A stretch of DNA of 64,000 nt from Seriola aureovittata (GCF_021018895.1 NC_079380.1:7923736-7987735), one strand, 5' to 3'. Counted from the first letter of the stretch, positions 1 through 13,039 are shown. The notes: a model not told the origin generated them from the sequence alone. A program made the numbers and translations.

Positions 1-734
1 CTTTGTTATTCCATTTTTCACTCATCTGAATATTTCACCGCATCATCAGCTTCCGCCTTTGTTTTTGATCAGTGAGTTTTCTATTATAATCCCACAGGTC
101 GGACCAGCTTACCCGGCTTCTTGGGCGCAGGCATGTCTGTGTCTGTTTATAGTGATTCCTCAGAAAGCGTCTTCCTCGCTCCTTGTCTGTGGATCTGCCT
201 ACATTTCCTCCTCCATCCCTTTTTATCACCTCATCACCACCCACCCCCACCCCCCTCAAACACACACATAATCTCAGTACCACTGCCAGTCACTGCATCC
301 TCCCCCAAAGAAGTGGAACAAGGAAGGAGGAGAGTGACAGAATGGGTGTTACTTGAAACCTTGGCAGGAGCTACAGAGCAGGGGAGGAGAAGGAAGACAC
401 CATGAGGGGTAAAAGCGGTTCAGAGCCATAAAGGAAAGTCCAGCCCTCGGGAAAACCTGCCAGCTGATTAACTCATTAGGCCCTGGAGGCAGAACGTTAA
501 CAAACTGACTGATGCTAATCAGCTCTGACTGACAATTTGATTGAGTGATGCTAAGTGGCCAGGGTTTAACTGAGCTGAAAAGGGGACAGTATCAAAATTA
601 TTAGGGGGAGAGGGTGGGGTTAGAAAAGGGGGAGGGGTTATGTATCTTTTTTCATTTTGCTTAGGGGAGGGGGGTCTGAAATTTTAGGAATAGAAAGGGA
701 GGTTAACTGTTCCATATCCCAAACGTAAACTTTA
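1..734. other. Gene-free segment, left edge
   Basis: No exon with a credible coding signature was found. Short open frames on both strands are low-complexity and lack homologues that I recognise. Bases 380-560 are unique, non-repetitive sequence with several TAAT/ATTA cores, so this part could be a regulatory element, but that is only an impression from composition. Bases 600-680 are a G-rich purine run. Confidence 0.4.
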
Positions 735-769
735 TTACATCATTTTCTTGTAGGATTTGGAAAAAATTA

Positions 770-1050
770 ATAAATAAAAGGCCCCCACCTTCCTACATAA
801 CAGTGAGACCACAGATTGAAAGAGACATGTGTCACACATTTGTGTCTTTGTGGTTGTTTTGTGTCTCTCTGTGGTCATTGTGTGTTTCTCTGTGGTTCTT
901 TGACGCTTCTTTTTACTCGTTTTGTCTGTTTGTAGTTGTTTGATTGAGCTTCCAACAAGAAGTGTTAACAGTCGCTTCATGCAGAGGTCCTGGTCCAGGG
1001 CCCTGACCGACTGGGCCCCTGGACCTGTACACCTGTTCAATAATCCATGG
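770..1050 (-). repeat. Dispersed repeat with internal tandem units, minus copy
   Basis: Read on the minus strand, this begins with a GGCCC-rich head near 1050, followed by loosely repeated units of the type CAAAGAGACACAAAAC-AACCA (about 20-24 bp) down to about 830. The same head and the same units occur on the plus strand at 35985-36375, so this is a dispersed family and not a local microsatellite. The 101-residue open frame here comes from repeated Thr/Lys/Arg/His-type codons and is not a gene. Confidence 0.75.
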
Positions 1051-1329
1051 GGCCAACTTGCCTGTTCTGAGAAACAGCAGATGTGGATCTTAATAGTTTG
1101 AAGCGATTGAACATAACCTTAACCCATCCTGTTAAACACTAATGGCTAAAGCATAAACATTAGTGAAGGTGGGGATAACTGTTCATTTAGCTCTTGGTTA
1201 TGGAGGGTGTTGCTTTTTTTTTTTAAAGTCAAACCTAAGCTTCAGCCCCCCTCCCCAGCCCAGTAATTTTCACGCAGTCCCTGGGTGAAGAGGATGAGTT
1301 CAGAACAAAGTCGGAGATGAAAATGAGAG

Positions 1330-1333
<4 letters not shown>

Positions 1334-1365
<32 letters not shown>
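1334..1365. repeat. (CAG)n microsatellite
   Basis: About ten CAG units. It gives a poly-Gln run in one frame and poly-Leu on the opposite strand. No splice-consistent coding exon surrounds it, so the run is not treated as protein coding. The flank at 1366-1510 is unique sequence of moderate GC content. Confidence 0.9.
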
Positions 1366-1367
<2 letters not shown>

Positions 1368-1565
1368 TGCAATCCCACAGGCTCTGACAATCCCATTTGT
1401 TCTCCAGTAGCTGAAGCTGTCAGCAGGGTGTATTTTATGGGACTGGAAGCCCTCGCACAGGGATGTGAGGACCAAGGTCAAAGACAGTGGAGGGAGGTCG
1501 CTGACCTTATGAGTTCCTGGAGAGGTATGAATTTCTGTACACACCCATACATGTTTCTATGCTGA

Positions 1566-4500
1566 GGACTTGGCACAGATTTGACATGTGCTGTGGAATA
1601 ATATAGCCTATATATTCATTATACATTAAAAAGCAAAGATTATGCACATGTGAGTGACAGAAGCATGACTGTGGTCTTTATCCTCCTTCCACTGATTCTA
1701 AATGACAATGCAGACCGAATATGGATATTATAAACATCAGTGTTAAATTGTGCATTTAAGCCGCTTTTCATTTTCCATTCAGTCATCCCTTTTTTGAATT
1801 CTGCGCTTGTCGTCTCGCTCGCCTAAATTGCCCAGGCAGCTATAACCTTGACTATAACAATAAACATTCTTTGAGACTTTAATTTTGGAGAGAGAACTTA
1901 AGTCAGAAAGAGAGGCAGAGATTGAAGAACAGCTATTTAAGGCAAGTGCAACTTGAGATTCAGATGTTCAAGGAGAACAAAATACCCTCGAGGAAGATTA
2001 TGGAGGGCTGTTTGAATAGGACATAAAAGGTCCTTGAGCCTACTGTATTTTCTGACTTTACATTACAGACTTGTGTGTAATAAATCTTTCTGATGCGTTC
2101 ACAGCTCATCAGTGGTGATTTATACTGTGATTGCACTCTCTGAATGGATCTAGATTATTCATATATCGTGGATTTAAAGTGGATACAGGAGACTAACTAT
2201 AGGTGTCCTACATGATCCAGTGAGCCGCTGTGGAGGATGACACCAGAGTTATTTAACGCTTGCATTAGTTAAGCCTCACTGAAGTACACGTTAAGCCAAC
2301 TGAAGCAGGTCCTCTCCACCTTTACAGCCACTTTCCCATGACTGCAAGAGATTAAAGCTGTCAGTGGGCAGCATGTGCCATCAAAACTCCATATATTCGA
2401 ACATGATTTTTTTTTCAGCCATTTTCTGAGGATTTTTATTTCTTTATTAGCAGCAGCAGAGACAGACAGGAAGTTGAGGAAGAGAAGAGGGGAATGACAT
2501 ACAGCAAATGGTCCGGCCGGCCAGAGAACCAGGGACTCACTGCTCGGGGCAATTGAGCCCAGGTGTTTTCTCCCTAACCATTCAGCTACCAGATCATCCA
2601 AATATGGTTATTTTTAAGACAAAAATAATTGACTGCTTGGCAGGTTTTTTTATGGATTACTGCAATGAAAAGAAAGAAAAATTATCTAAATGGTGCACTA
2701 AACTTTTCTCAGTGTTTTAGCAAAGAATCAGGTCTGATGTGTTCAATCCAAACCTGACAAACTGCATAATATGCTACGTGATCCTCACGGTTGTTTTGAT
2801 GCCATCTCCCATCAAAACATGTTAATGAGATTTTAGTCTGTTTTCTGCTTCAGAGTGATCTGTTATTGTAACATGACATCTACTTTTTAAGAGCTGGGTG
2901 AACTGCGTATATACTGAATAGGACAAACTCACTGATATGTATTTGGCTGTATGTTAAAATATTGAGTACAGCCAAAACAATAAAGTGTCAAAGAAACAAT
3001 CTAAAAAAAAAAAATCAAATGAACCACTTTGACAAATTCCTCCTTTCTGTTTAAGTCGGATCCACTTTAAATGATTACAAATGTTGTACCTGTATTTGGT
3101 AAAATGATCCTTGATGTATGACTAATGGAAAGAATCACTGGGGTTTTGTGATGTGATTTGTGTTGGCACATCAACTAGAGAGGGTCGAGCGATAAGTGGA
3201 GGAGGTATCCTTCAGACATTTCAGATTGATGACAGTTTCTTACTCTACTGCAACATGTTCTGTCTAAACGTGTCACAGCCCTCGGTGTGTGCAGTTTGTC
3301 CCTCATACTGTAACTCAGCCGTTCCCAACCTTTTCCAACTCACGGCAAATCAAAAATCACATATCGATTCATCATCTTTCTCTTGACTCTTTGACTTTGT
3401 TTTAAGTCTTCCTGTTGCTAACCAGCTGTCCATTTTGATGCTCCGGTATTTGCCATGGATGTAATCTTTTAGCATGAAATCAGACTGACAGCGAACAAGT
3501 GTATAGGAAGTGGTCCAGTGGTATCAAAATAAAGGTTCCTATCATTGTCTTATCACAGTGACAGGCCTTAATACAAGATGAAAAAAAAACAAGTAAGAGT
3601 TTTAAACATTTTTAATGTTTCCAAAACTATAAAAACATTATGTATGTATATACACGGCTCAGTTCAAATAAAACTTGGAGGGATGAGCTGTTTCAGTAAA
3701 TTATTGAAAAAAGTTCAAATCTGTTATTGGCACTACAGCGTACAACATTTAATTACCGAACACTTTGTCTGCACTTTACAGTTTCACTGATTAACCCCAA
3801 AATGTGGGTGTATCGCGTTGTCTTACTTAAAACTTCAAACGTGTTTCAACACATTTTTTCCTTTGATTTTCTTTCTCATTATTCACAATGTTCCATTTTT
3901 AACAGCACACAGGCAGACAGGACATGACAGCCTCCTCCTTCAAAGTGAAAGTCCTGTTGTCTTTTCACATAAATATACAAGCCTTCATATTTGACTAAAA
4001 ATAGGAAGGTGACACCGTTGTTTAGGACGGTGACAGAGAGTAATGGGCTGTCCCAGTAAGGGGGGGGGATAGATACCGTATGGGCCTGCATAGTTTCAAA
4101 GGCAGAGCCCGCGGGGAATCACATGCCTCAGTCACCATATGCTCCATGCAGAGCGTCCCCACCTTCAAACTGAACAGGAGCCCGGAGAGAGACGGGCTGT
4201 TTCCATGCAGACAGTAATGTAATAACAATGATGTGACACAAGCTCATCAAAATACTCTGAATTACACAAGATATAATTTCATGTGCAAAATCAGAGGAAA
4301 CCTGGCAATCATCACCTGTTGTTCTCTTTTAGTTTATTATTTGAATAATTTATGTAATCAAAGGCAGATTCAGCACTAATAGTGTCAAGCTACACCTTTT
4401 GGACACGTAGTAAGGTGTTTTGGTGAGAAATTAGGAAAAATTAATCCTCTTAATGGTTTGTATAAATTGTAGCTCCCAGACAAACATATTAATCTGTAGG

Positions 4501-4950
4501 TTGCCAGGTTTGCTATGGAGCCATGTCCCCCCTTTGTTTTTGACCTCATCCAGGACGTTCCTGTCATTATCAAATATGTTTGATATTTTTGTCATTGATG
4601 GTCTAATATGAGCCACTGTCATTCTCAGAAATGATGCTGGATGAGATGTGACACCGTCCAACAAAGTCATTTTGTCAAGATTTCTGTATAAAAAAATTTT
4701 TAAAAAAGAGGTGAAAACAAGTTTGTGTCCAAAAGGACATTAAGTCTTGACTTCTTGATATTCTGAACTTTAAATGATTAATACTGGATTCAAAACTCCT
4801 TTTCAGCACTTTGATGCTGAAATGATGGAGTTTAAAATGATGGATGCCTCTCACTTGTATCCACAGAGGTTTTATAGCATGTCAGCAGAACTCTTCAGCC
4901 AGGAATAAGCATTGAGAAATAAATCACATCACTCACATTTGGCAGAAACC
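1566..4950. other. Gene-free segment
   Basis: AT-rich sequence without a recognisable gene. Bases 3309-3350 carry a short stretch like the end of the repeat family whose termini read TTCCCAACC (see 16591-16844), probably a fragment. A TG-rich tract and several short A or T runs are present. No RNA gene was seen. Confidence 0.4.
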
Positions 4951-4978
4951 TGCTGCTGCTGCTGCTGCTGCTGCTGCT
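4951..4978. repeat. (TGC)n microsatellite
   Basis: Nine uninterrupted TGC/CTG units, followed at 4982-5000 by a short CTT/TTC run. No coding context. Confidence 0.9.
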
Positions 4979-5617
4979 TATCCTTCTTCTTCTTCTCCTT
5001 TCTGGGTCTGATACTTTTGAAGTTTGGGGTTCTTCAGGTCACAACCCCCAGTCACTGAAGTCACAGACATTCTGGCCCTTGGATGACCCTTGGACTATTT
5101 AACAGTGATTTGGCAACTGCAAACCCAGTTAAATTCGTAACCGAAGCCAGGCTCAAATGCACACAGGCCCAGAGAAGAAGAACAACGATCCATAAATTCT
5201 GTTTTGGAGGTGCAACATATCGTAGCCTTTGCTCACTAAGTCCTTTGAGCTGAAGGAACGCTGCTAACAAACCAAGTACTGAGTCGCTGCCATATCGAGG
5301 AGAAAGCTCATCTGTGGAGCCCATGCAGAGTTATGTCCCAGTTGTGTGCTATAAACCCGTTCTAGCTGCAGTTGGTGCATCGACAACTTCAAAACAGATT
5401 GTCCAAAATGGGACTTGAGCTGATCACATGTAGGCAGGTTCAAAATCCAGGTGTGCCTGAACATTCGATAAACAATCATATTCATTTTCTTCTTTTTCTT
5501 GCATTGTTGCCTTCATTCAACAGAGGTCATCATTTAAAAGGTCGACATAAATGGGAAGAATCTTGGGGGCCCTTTTTGAAGTATCTGGACTCACCCTGAC
5601 CACATCTGTATTTGTAT

Positions 5618-5755
5618 GTCGGGGCTGAACGATTTTGAAAAAAATACCAAAGTGCGATTATCTCGACTGATGTTGCAGTCATGATACGATTTGTGCTGTT
5701 AGAGACAATGATCAATTTTACACAATTATTCTCATTTCCATTGAAAACATATTAA
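5618..5755. repeat. MITE-like fragment, GGGCTGAACGATT type
   Basis: The segment opens with GGGCTGAACGATTTTG and continues with GCGATTATC and GATACGATTTG blocks. From memory this resembles the terminal part of a common fish non-autonomous DNA transposon whose ends read about CAGGGCTGNACGATT. The opposite terminus was not located, so it is probably a truncated copy. Confidence 0.45.
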
Positions 5756-5930
5756 GGTGAATGTGGAGTGATCTGTGCTGGGATCAGTCTGTGGAGTATG
5801 ATGTGTGGGACGTCTCTGCAGTCCGACATTATATATAAGTTAAAATGGTATTTTGCTTTTGACAAGTGTTGCGCCTCCTACAGTGGGGCTTGGATTTATT
5901 GTTGCCCTTCTGTGTATAGCCTTTTTCTTT

Positions 5931-5970
5931 TGTTGTTGTTGTTGTTGCTGTTTTTGTTGTTGTTGTTGTT
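5931..5970. repeat. (GTT)n microsatellite
   Basis: Imperfect GTT/TTG repeat of about 40 bp with one GCTGTTTTT interruption. Confidence 0.85.
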
Positions 5971-7770
5971 TTTTCCATGCAGACAATGTACTGTTAAGTG
6001 TTTTTCTGTCCTTGACACATGGTTAATATCTACTTCTCTAATAATTTATCTACTTAAATCTTCCTTGTAGCTCTCTCCCCTGGTGTGTATGCGCCTGTGT
6101 TTGTGTGTGTATGTTTAGTTGAGTTTTGGGGTATTGATTTTCGTATGGTTTATGTGTTGGTATATAAAAATGTGTCGATAAAAATAATATTGAAAAAAGA
6201 AATTTCAAAAGCTTTCCGGGCACTCTTGGGTACAGTAGATGTGTCTGTGCATAACAACCTGGACAAAGTTGTCAAGTTTTTGGAGTCGGACGGCATCAAA
6301 TAGCCACTGGAATCCTCCTCCGCAGTTTTACAGCCCGTGCTAACCACTACTGATAAATGGTCACCGTTTCCCACATATAAAACAAATAAATAAATAAATT
6401 TGAGCAGAGAAGTGAAATCTGATCACAAGAGGACATATACATGAGACACATTCTGATGCCAGATGTGAACAACAGTCCACCACAGCTGGAGGGATACACA
6501 ATGTGGATATACAGTAAGCCACTGATGTAAGCCTCGAGATCAGTGCAGCAGCAGTTTTCTGCTCTGATTCAGTACAGATTTACTCCTTAAAAGTACATTT
6601 ATCTAAATAAACCTCTGGCCGAGGTGGAATATAGATTGCTGACCAAAGGATTTAAATTTTTAAAGACATAAATATTTATTTGTTCAGTTGATAAAATGGC
6701 ACTTTTAGGGGGTAGGGTGAGATGGAGGTTCAGGGCCTTTTCTGGTATGTTAGCAGCCTCTGTTGGCCCTGGATGTGTTAGTGCATCCAAGGGGGTCATG
6801 AATATTCACGAGTCTACATTACTAACTCCAAGGTACAGACACCTTTTTGCAATGCCAAGGAAAGTGCAGCTGGTTGTTTGACACATTGGGTTCCGACTGA
6901 CAATAAGACATAAATAGTAAATTATTAATTCTATGCATATCTTACAGTAGATAAGGCTCTGTATGTAAGGGGATTGTTAGGTATCAAAACACAAAAATAT
7001 ATATATATATATATAAGACCAAATAAATTATTTGTTTGGGTCCTCAACTACTTGTGTTTTAGGTGGATTATCCAGCCAAAACATAGAACAAAACATAGAA
7101 CAACAACATAGCAACACTGAGCTGAAAACACTGCAAAAATATAGAAGTCTGAATTGCTTTCATTTGCCAGGAAAACAAAATTGCACACAAACTTGCTGAT
7201 GACATGTTACAAGACAGCAGCACACACCCAGACATGGTTCATTAGTTGCATTCTGTCAGCAGACAAAGAAACTGCTGTAAATACCAAAATGCTAAAAATA
7301 CAAATTCAAAGACTAAAATACTGTTCATATGCAGCAGCACTGGCACATTAGATGACAACATTGCATGTTCAAAAACAGACAGAAGTGAAAAGTAAAGTAA
7401 GTTGATATAATATGGAGAGGTGTGCATAAACAAAATGCACACAAGTAGGTCAACACATACCTTAAATAGCTCAGCCTGAACAATTAATTCTCAGTGTGTG
7501 TGTATACATGTGTGTCTGTTTGTGTGCAGATAACATTTCCCTTGTCACCTGCATTTAAAGCTGCCAGTCATTTAAACCATGAAAGAATGATGTAAACAAA
7601 GCTGTGAGATGGTTGAATGATGAAGCCATTTCTCAGCTTAAAGCAAAAATGTATGATGAAACTCTGTTGATGTACTGGGTCAAAATTTAATAGGAAAGTA
7701 AGGAAATTTAAGAGATTAATTTTAGTTAGCTAAGAACAACATAATTTGTAATTGAATGTATAAAACATTG
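5971..7770. other. Gene-free segment upstream of emc10
   Basis: Mostly AT-rich sequence. An (AT)n run lies at 6997-7014. Nothing with splice sites and a sustained frame was found. Open frames at 6085-6303 and 6696-6881 have no recognised homologue. Confidence 0.4.
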
Positions 7771-7851
7771 AAAAGAAAAGAAAAGAAAAGAAAAGAAAAG
7801 AAAAGAAAAGAAAAGAAAAGAAAAAAAAAGAAAAAAAAAAAAAGAAAAGGA
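7771..7851. repeat. (AAAAG)n pentanucleotide array
   Basis: About fifteen AAAAG units that degrade into poly-A with single G interruptions. It is a pure purine tract ending about 35 bp before the putative emc10 promoter element and 95 bp before its start codon. Confidence 0.9.
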
Positions 7852-7884
7852 ATTTTATTTTTGAGGCTTTTGTTATGAAAAACA

Positions 7885-7945
7885 CCGGAAGAGCTAATGT
7901 TGTAGTGGTTAGCTTGACTGTACACTTTTGGCCATTCCTGTCAAA
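7885..7945 (+). promoter_or_regulatory. Putative emc10 core promoter / 5' UTR
   Basis: A CCGGAAG motif (ETS/GABP type) lies at 7885-7891, 55 bp before the emc10 start codon. No TATA box is present. ETS-driven, TATA-less initiation is typical of housekeeping genes. The transcription start itself cannot be placed from sequence. Confidence 0.4.
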
Positions 7946-10900
7946 ATGGCTCGTCTACTACCGGTTAAAACTGTCGTTGTTTGTACTGTTTTATTCGTGG
8001 TATACACGAATTTTGTATGTTGTAATAACGGCAGAAGGGTAAGTGAAAATGTTACCTATTTAACCCTGACATTTGACTACAGTTTAGCGGAAACTGCATC
8101 TGTTAGCTGTTTGATTAGCATTAGCTTTGCGTGATCGGCTAAAGGCTAACGGTAGGTGTTATTTTTTATTCTCAGGTCGGTGATGCCTTGGACACTGAGT
8201 TCAGTGGTTTCTCTGTGCCTCTTGAACACTCATTCGAAGTCGGTGAGAAAGTGTTAATGTTTTTTGTGAATGATTTATTATTTTGATGTGTAATACGATA
8301 TTGGTAATGCTGGTTAGCTAGCCGTGTGCTTCCAACGATAACGCCTTATCTGAATGGAGAAAGCCACACACCAAACTCTATTCAGAAATCTGTCAGTTTA
8401 CATTTTTTGACTTTGGTATGTAAATTCGTTACCCTCTAATATTTACGTTTTTGAATGGAGATTCATCACTTCCATTTTTAGTTATTGCAACCATATAGTC
8501 CCTTTTCTATCTTTTTTCCAATGAGGTGTTGGGAAATTGATACCCAAATAGTCCTGCTGCTGATTTTTCATTGAAAACATGACATTAAATATGTAACTTT
8601 GGTGTTATCTTTCTTGTCATTTATTCATGGTGTCTGTCCTGTCCTTCCTATATGTTTTCCTCCTTGTTACAGATGATGTAGCAAAGTTTCGAGGACGAGG
8701 AGCACTGGTGTTGAAACCTGGAAGAGAGCCCAGTGTTTCACTAAGTCAGAACCAGCTATCAGAGGAAGACAGAAGTAAACTGAAGGTGAACTATGATCAT
8801 CAAGTTGAAAGGACGTATACTGACAAGTACTGTAGCCATATTAGAAAATAGATCATTACGTAGACATGGTGTGGCTTCTTTCGTTTTAAAAACATTTTTA
8901 AGCCTTTCTGGACAAATTTTCCACAACCAGACCAAAAGACTGCAGCAAAAAGTTCATTACAAATTTGCAATTAACAACAATCTGTTCCTCTAACATGTTT
9001 GTTTTGAATTTGGATGACTCCACAGGAAGTGGCTGCAGTGGACGGTCTGTACAGAATCAGGGTGCCTCGTGTTTTCCTGCAGGCAGACAGACAGACAGAG
9101 CGGCAGATGGAAGGTTACCTCACAGCGTTTGTCAGAGCCGTATGTATTTCACTTCTCTTAGCCAGCAAATAATCTTCAGGAAAAAAAAACTTTTAGTTGA
9201 AGTTGCTCAATAATTCTGTTTTAGGGAACTGAGAGAGACGCAACGACAATTCTGTCAGTTTCCTGTTACATTTGTGCCAATAACGGGACAAATTAATGAA
9301 ATGACAGCTCTCTTGAAGGTCTGTCTGAGTGGGTTTAAACTGATAACGAATGACCTTGAGCTGCCTTGTCTTACCCACTACAAAAAAAGTCTATATGCTG
9401 GTTGGACCAGTGAAAGGGCACTTGTCTCTCGCTTTTTTGATTGCATTCTGATTTGATGCACTGCATTGTTCTTTGTCTGACTTTGAACAAAATGTGTCTA
9501 AATGTTTTAATATCAATAGCACCCATCATTAAATTGACAAAGTTATATTGAAACCTGATTACTTGGTTGATAAGACAGAAGCACTTTTCTCAACCGGATC
9601 CTGTAAAATTTTGTATTCAATGAGAAACTTCATGTAACAAATATTTTTTATTATTTTTATTTATGAATTGTTTTTAAATGGTTGTGTTCAATATTAACAA
9701 TAGTCTTTGGGCTTCTGATGTCTAATATGTTGTTTTTTTTTAGCAATTCTTAAAGCCAGCCAATATTTTTGTACATATTCATTGTATTGACATTTATAAA
9801 AAAAAAAAAAAAACTACTATATTGTGGGCTATGTATGTCTATATGTGTGAAATAATAGATAGTTAATTCAGATTAAGGGCTTTTTACAATGAGTGTATTA
9901 TCAATCATATCCATCATATGATATAAATGTGGGTGATACTAACTGGGTAATACTAGTGTAATTCTAACATGAACCCATATTCTCCTCTAATCTTCAGTGT
10001 GCCATGGTTGAGTCCCATCTGAGTGACGCAATCAGCCTTCATACTGATGTCTCTGGGTATCTCATCGGTGTCTCTATAGTAACAATACCAGGGGCCTGTA
10101 GGGGCACTGAGGTTGAGGATGAAGTTGATCTTGAGGTTTTCAACACCACGCTCCGTGTCATGGCCCCTGTTAATGCACCTGGGTCAGTCCTATATTTTAT
10201 CTATATCTATGTCTGCTCATGTTTTTTTCATACCTGCTTGTTTCTCACTTTTGTTTTTGTCTTTTCTGTCTCAACTACTTGATAAATCTACTCTGCTTAG
10301 AGTAGCACATTGCTTCCATCCATATTTGTAGCTGTCTGTGCATCAGTGAAATCCTCTTGTGTATCTGACTGTAGCTTTTTCAGATGCCTTTGATTCAGTT
10401 ATACTGTATTTGCCTTGGCTTAGCAGCTTCACATAATTTCCCAATAGGTAGAACAAGTCTCTCTGCACTTTTCCGCCTTTCAGATGCACTCTCTATTGTG
10501 GGGGGTTGTTTGAATACTAATTGCTAACTTTCTTCCAGACCAGAGACGGCTCTGTTCCTTGAACGAATGGAACAGGAATCTGAGAAGAAAGCAAAGAATC
10601 CGCAAGAGCAGAAATCCTTCTTCGCTAAATATGTAAGTACTCGTACTGAAACCTGCTGATAAGACCAGCAGGCGCTGCCTAAAGATATACTCTCTTCCTT
10701 CAGTAATTGGGCTCTGATAATAGTAATGGCCCATACAGTTAATGAATACATGAAAATGCCTATTTTGCTCAATGCTCCATCAGACACTCCACAGCTTTTT
10801 CTATGCATGCAGCATGTGTTAAAATATGGAGGGAACATCAGTACTGTGGTGCAAGGTTTTTTTTTTCATCTGTTTCATTTGCCAATATTTGTGTCAGGAA

Positions 10901-12856
10901 AGTAGGAATCTCTTCCATAGTCACAATGGCTGCACTTTTTTTTTTGTTTGTTCTCCCTGTTGAGTTCTGTGTTTTGGACTCACTCTACCATGTGCTTCAG
11001 GCTTTCAAACCTGCTGTTGGGTCTAACTGGCTCAGAAAAATTGAGTTTGTGTTTACACTGACTTCTTACAAATCAACCGAGAGGAGTAAACATGAAATCA
11101 TGTGGCCTGATTGGTAACGAACTGATTGGACAGTTTTGGCGACGGTCATCTTGCATCAGTGGTGCTACAGGGACTCTGGGAATTTTAAACTCCAGAAGCT
11201 GATGGCGGCTTATGCAGCACCGTGTGTTTGTTTATCTTCTCTGGTGTCGCAGAAACTCACAAAGTAATAACTGATTATGAGCCTTATTAGCTAAGACTGT
11301 AACTGGAACGTGTGTATCATAAAGAGACGAACAGACAGAAACAGGATGGGAGGATAGTTACTATGTGGTCACTGCGTTTCACTCATTTTAGTCACTTTTT
11401 ATCAGTGAGCTTAGCACGGTTATCGTAGTGCTTGTATAAATATTGGTCATACATCTTTTATACAAATCAGGAGAATGCTTTGTGAACAGTTTGCGACCAG
11501 CAAACTGATTTAATAGTCATTTATGTTTGAATTTATGTTAAAAGCTAAAAGTGTCTAGTCCCACACAAACCTGTGGTTGGTCACCATAAACAAAAGGCAC
11601 CAGGGTCCGCCTGGAACCACCTGAATATGGGGCTGTCAGGCCACTTATGTCTGCTTCAGAGTTCAGTCGATAGCTGTTACACTAGCCCAAGACCAGAGTT
11701 AGCTTTGACCGAACCAAACAGGTTAGGTATGAGAGCACCCAAAGTCATTGTCATGGTTTGATTGCCAGCTCTGTAGTGCCCTGCTTCCCTCTGTGATGCT
11801 GTTGCCCTCAATTGAACTAGTCTTCCAAGAGTATTCTTCCCACAAAGTTCAGTTTTAAACTTTAGAAACATAAAAATGAGTCATCTCTAACAAACAGTAG
11901 AGAGAGTTTGTTTGTCTCCTGACATTTCGACCTGTCAGTTGGAGTAAAACCGTCTCTCCCATGTTTGGAAACAGTCCCACAGAGAGCCTGGGCTCGTGTC
12001 CTATCGCTTGGCTCATCTGAGCTTTTTTTATGATCTCTCGGTCTTGTTTTGCACTGTGCTGTGTGTGTGTCTTGCCATGTTCAGTGACCTGTGTTGACTC
12101 TGTGCTGTGCTGCATCCAGTGACAGTGTGTTGACTTGGTGCTGTGCTGTGTTCCAGTGGTATTTGATTCTGGGAGGTGCAATCTTCCTCGTGGCCACCAA
12201 TTCGGCACAGCCCCCAGCAGGGGGAGGCAGAGAGCAGAGCTGATTCCCACTGAAGTACTGTTTTCTTTCTTGTGGCTACTTCTGTCCGCCTTCCTCTCAT
12301 GTCTGTTAAGTTTTGCTATTAACTTCTAAGCAATGTAACTAACTGAAAACCACCCCTTCATTTCCCATTCGTTCCTTCTTTTCCATTCTTTGGTGTTATT
12401 TTTCCAGGTTCAATGCCAAATACATTTTAAAGCTCCATTTTTCTGAATTCAAAGTATTTTGAATGAGGAAGTCTCAAAAATAAACCATCAAGAAATCCTA
12501 AATCTTAATTGTTGGTGTGAATATGTTCAGCATGTGTTTGGTGTTTGACCCTGAGATTTCTTCTTTATTCTACAGTCTCTCCCCCACTTTTACACTTCAC
12601 ATTTTTTCTCTTCTCTTCTCTTCTGTTCAGAAAATAAATCGAACCTAATCTGGGATGGAACTGTTGAAAAGACACATCAGTTAAATTTGTTCTCTTGAAA
12701 ACAAAGATATTGTATTTACCTCCTTTTCCTTTTTTGTTTTGTCTTCTCCAGTGGATGTACATCGTTCCCCTCGTCCTCTTCTTGATGATGTCTGGCGCTC
12801 AGGACCAATCAGGAGGAGGGGCCGGGGGTGGAGCAGGCAACGGCGGTGGCCGATGA
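7946..12856 (+). CDS. emc10: ER membrane protein complex subunit 10
   Basis: EMC10 is a lumen-facing subunit of the ER membrane protein complex, which inserts tail-anchored and multipass proteins. Coding exons: 7946-8038, 8176-8242, 8673-8785, 9026-9139, 9998-10182, 10539-10632 and 12752-12856, all with GT/AG junctions and matching phases, giving 256 residues (human about 262). Residues 1-26 form a hydrophobic signal peptide ([12 protein letters not shown] start). The middle region is the conserved EMC10 beta-sandwich, including [17 protein letters not shown] and the segment [14 protein letters not shown]. The near-invariant linker [14 protein letters not shown] leads into one C-terminal membrane helix (about 223-240, [13 protein letters not shown]) and a Gly-rich tail, as in mammals. 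The start is the ATG at 7946. A TTG 18 bp upstream is in frame but not a plausible start. An alternative last exon lies at 12157. The polyadenylation signal is at 13030-13039. Confidence 0.95.
12085..12156 (+). repeat. Two tandem copies of a ~36-bp acceptor-containing unit
   Basis: The unit TGACnnTGTGTTGACT...CTGTGCTGTG...CCAG occurs twice, at 12085-12119 and 12120-12156, and is preceded by a further TTCAG at 12080-12084. Each unit ends in an AG, and the last is the acceptor of the alternative emc10 exon. Confidence 0.7.
12157..12243 (+). CDS. emc10: emc10 alternative last exon
   Basis: After TTCCAG at 12151-12156, an open frame in the phase required by exon 6 encodes 28 residues starting [13 protein letters not shown] and ends at TGA 12241-12243. 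Joined to exon 6 it would replace the normal C-terminus and give a 250-residue protein. Human EMC10 has a shorter isoform (about 254 residues) whose recalled C-terminus begins WHLILGGAVLL, so this exon looks like the fish equivalent. Possible AATAAA at 12479-12484. Use of the exon is inferred from similarity, not shown by transcripts. Confidence 0.75.
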   Translation, partial: WYLILGGAIFLVATNSAQPPAGGGREQS

Positions 12857-13029
12857 TCAGAACGAAGACAACATTTTTTGTTTTTGTGAAGATTTACTGA
12901 ACAATAATTCTCTAGAACAGTTTTTAATTGCTGTACATAATGCTATTTAAGAAAATGTCTGTCACACACCTGAAACCTGTACAGTATAGAGGAGATGTTG
13001 TGCCCTGCAGATGACTGCATTTTAATACT

Positions 13030-13039
13030 AATAAATAAA
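13030..13039 (+). promoter_or_regulatory. emc10 polyadenylation signals
   Basis: Two overlapping AATAAA hexamers, about 175 bp after the emc10 stop codon. Confidence 0.75.

Noticed and set aside
5061..5485. Two overlapping minus-strand frames (87 and 73 codons)
   Set aside because: Considered as a possible frameshifted pseudogene, but I recognise no family and no motif, so it is not called.
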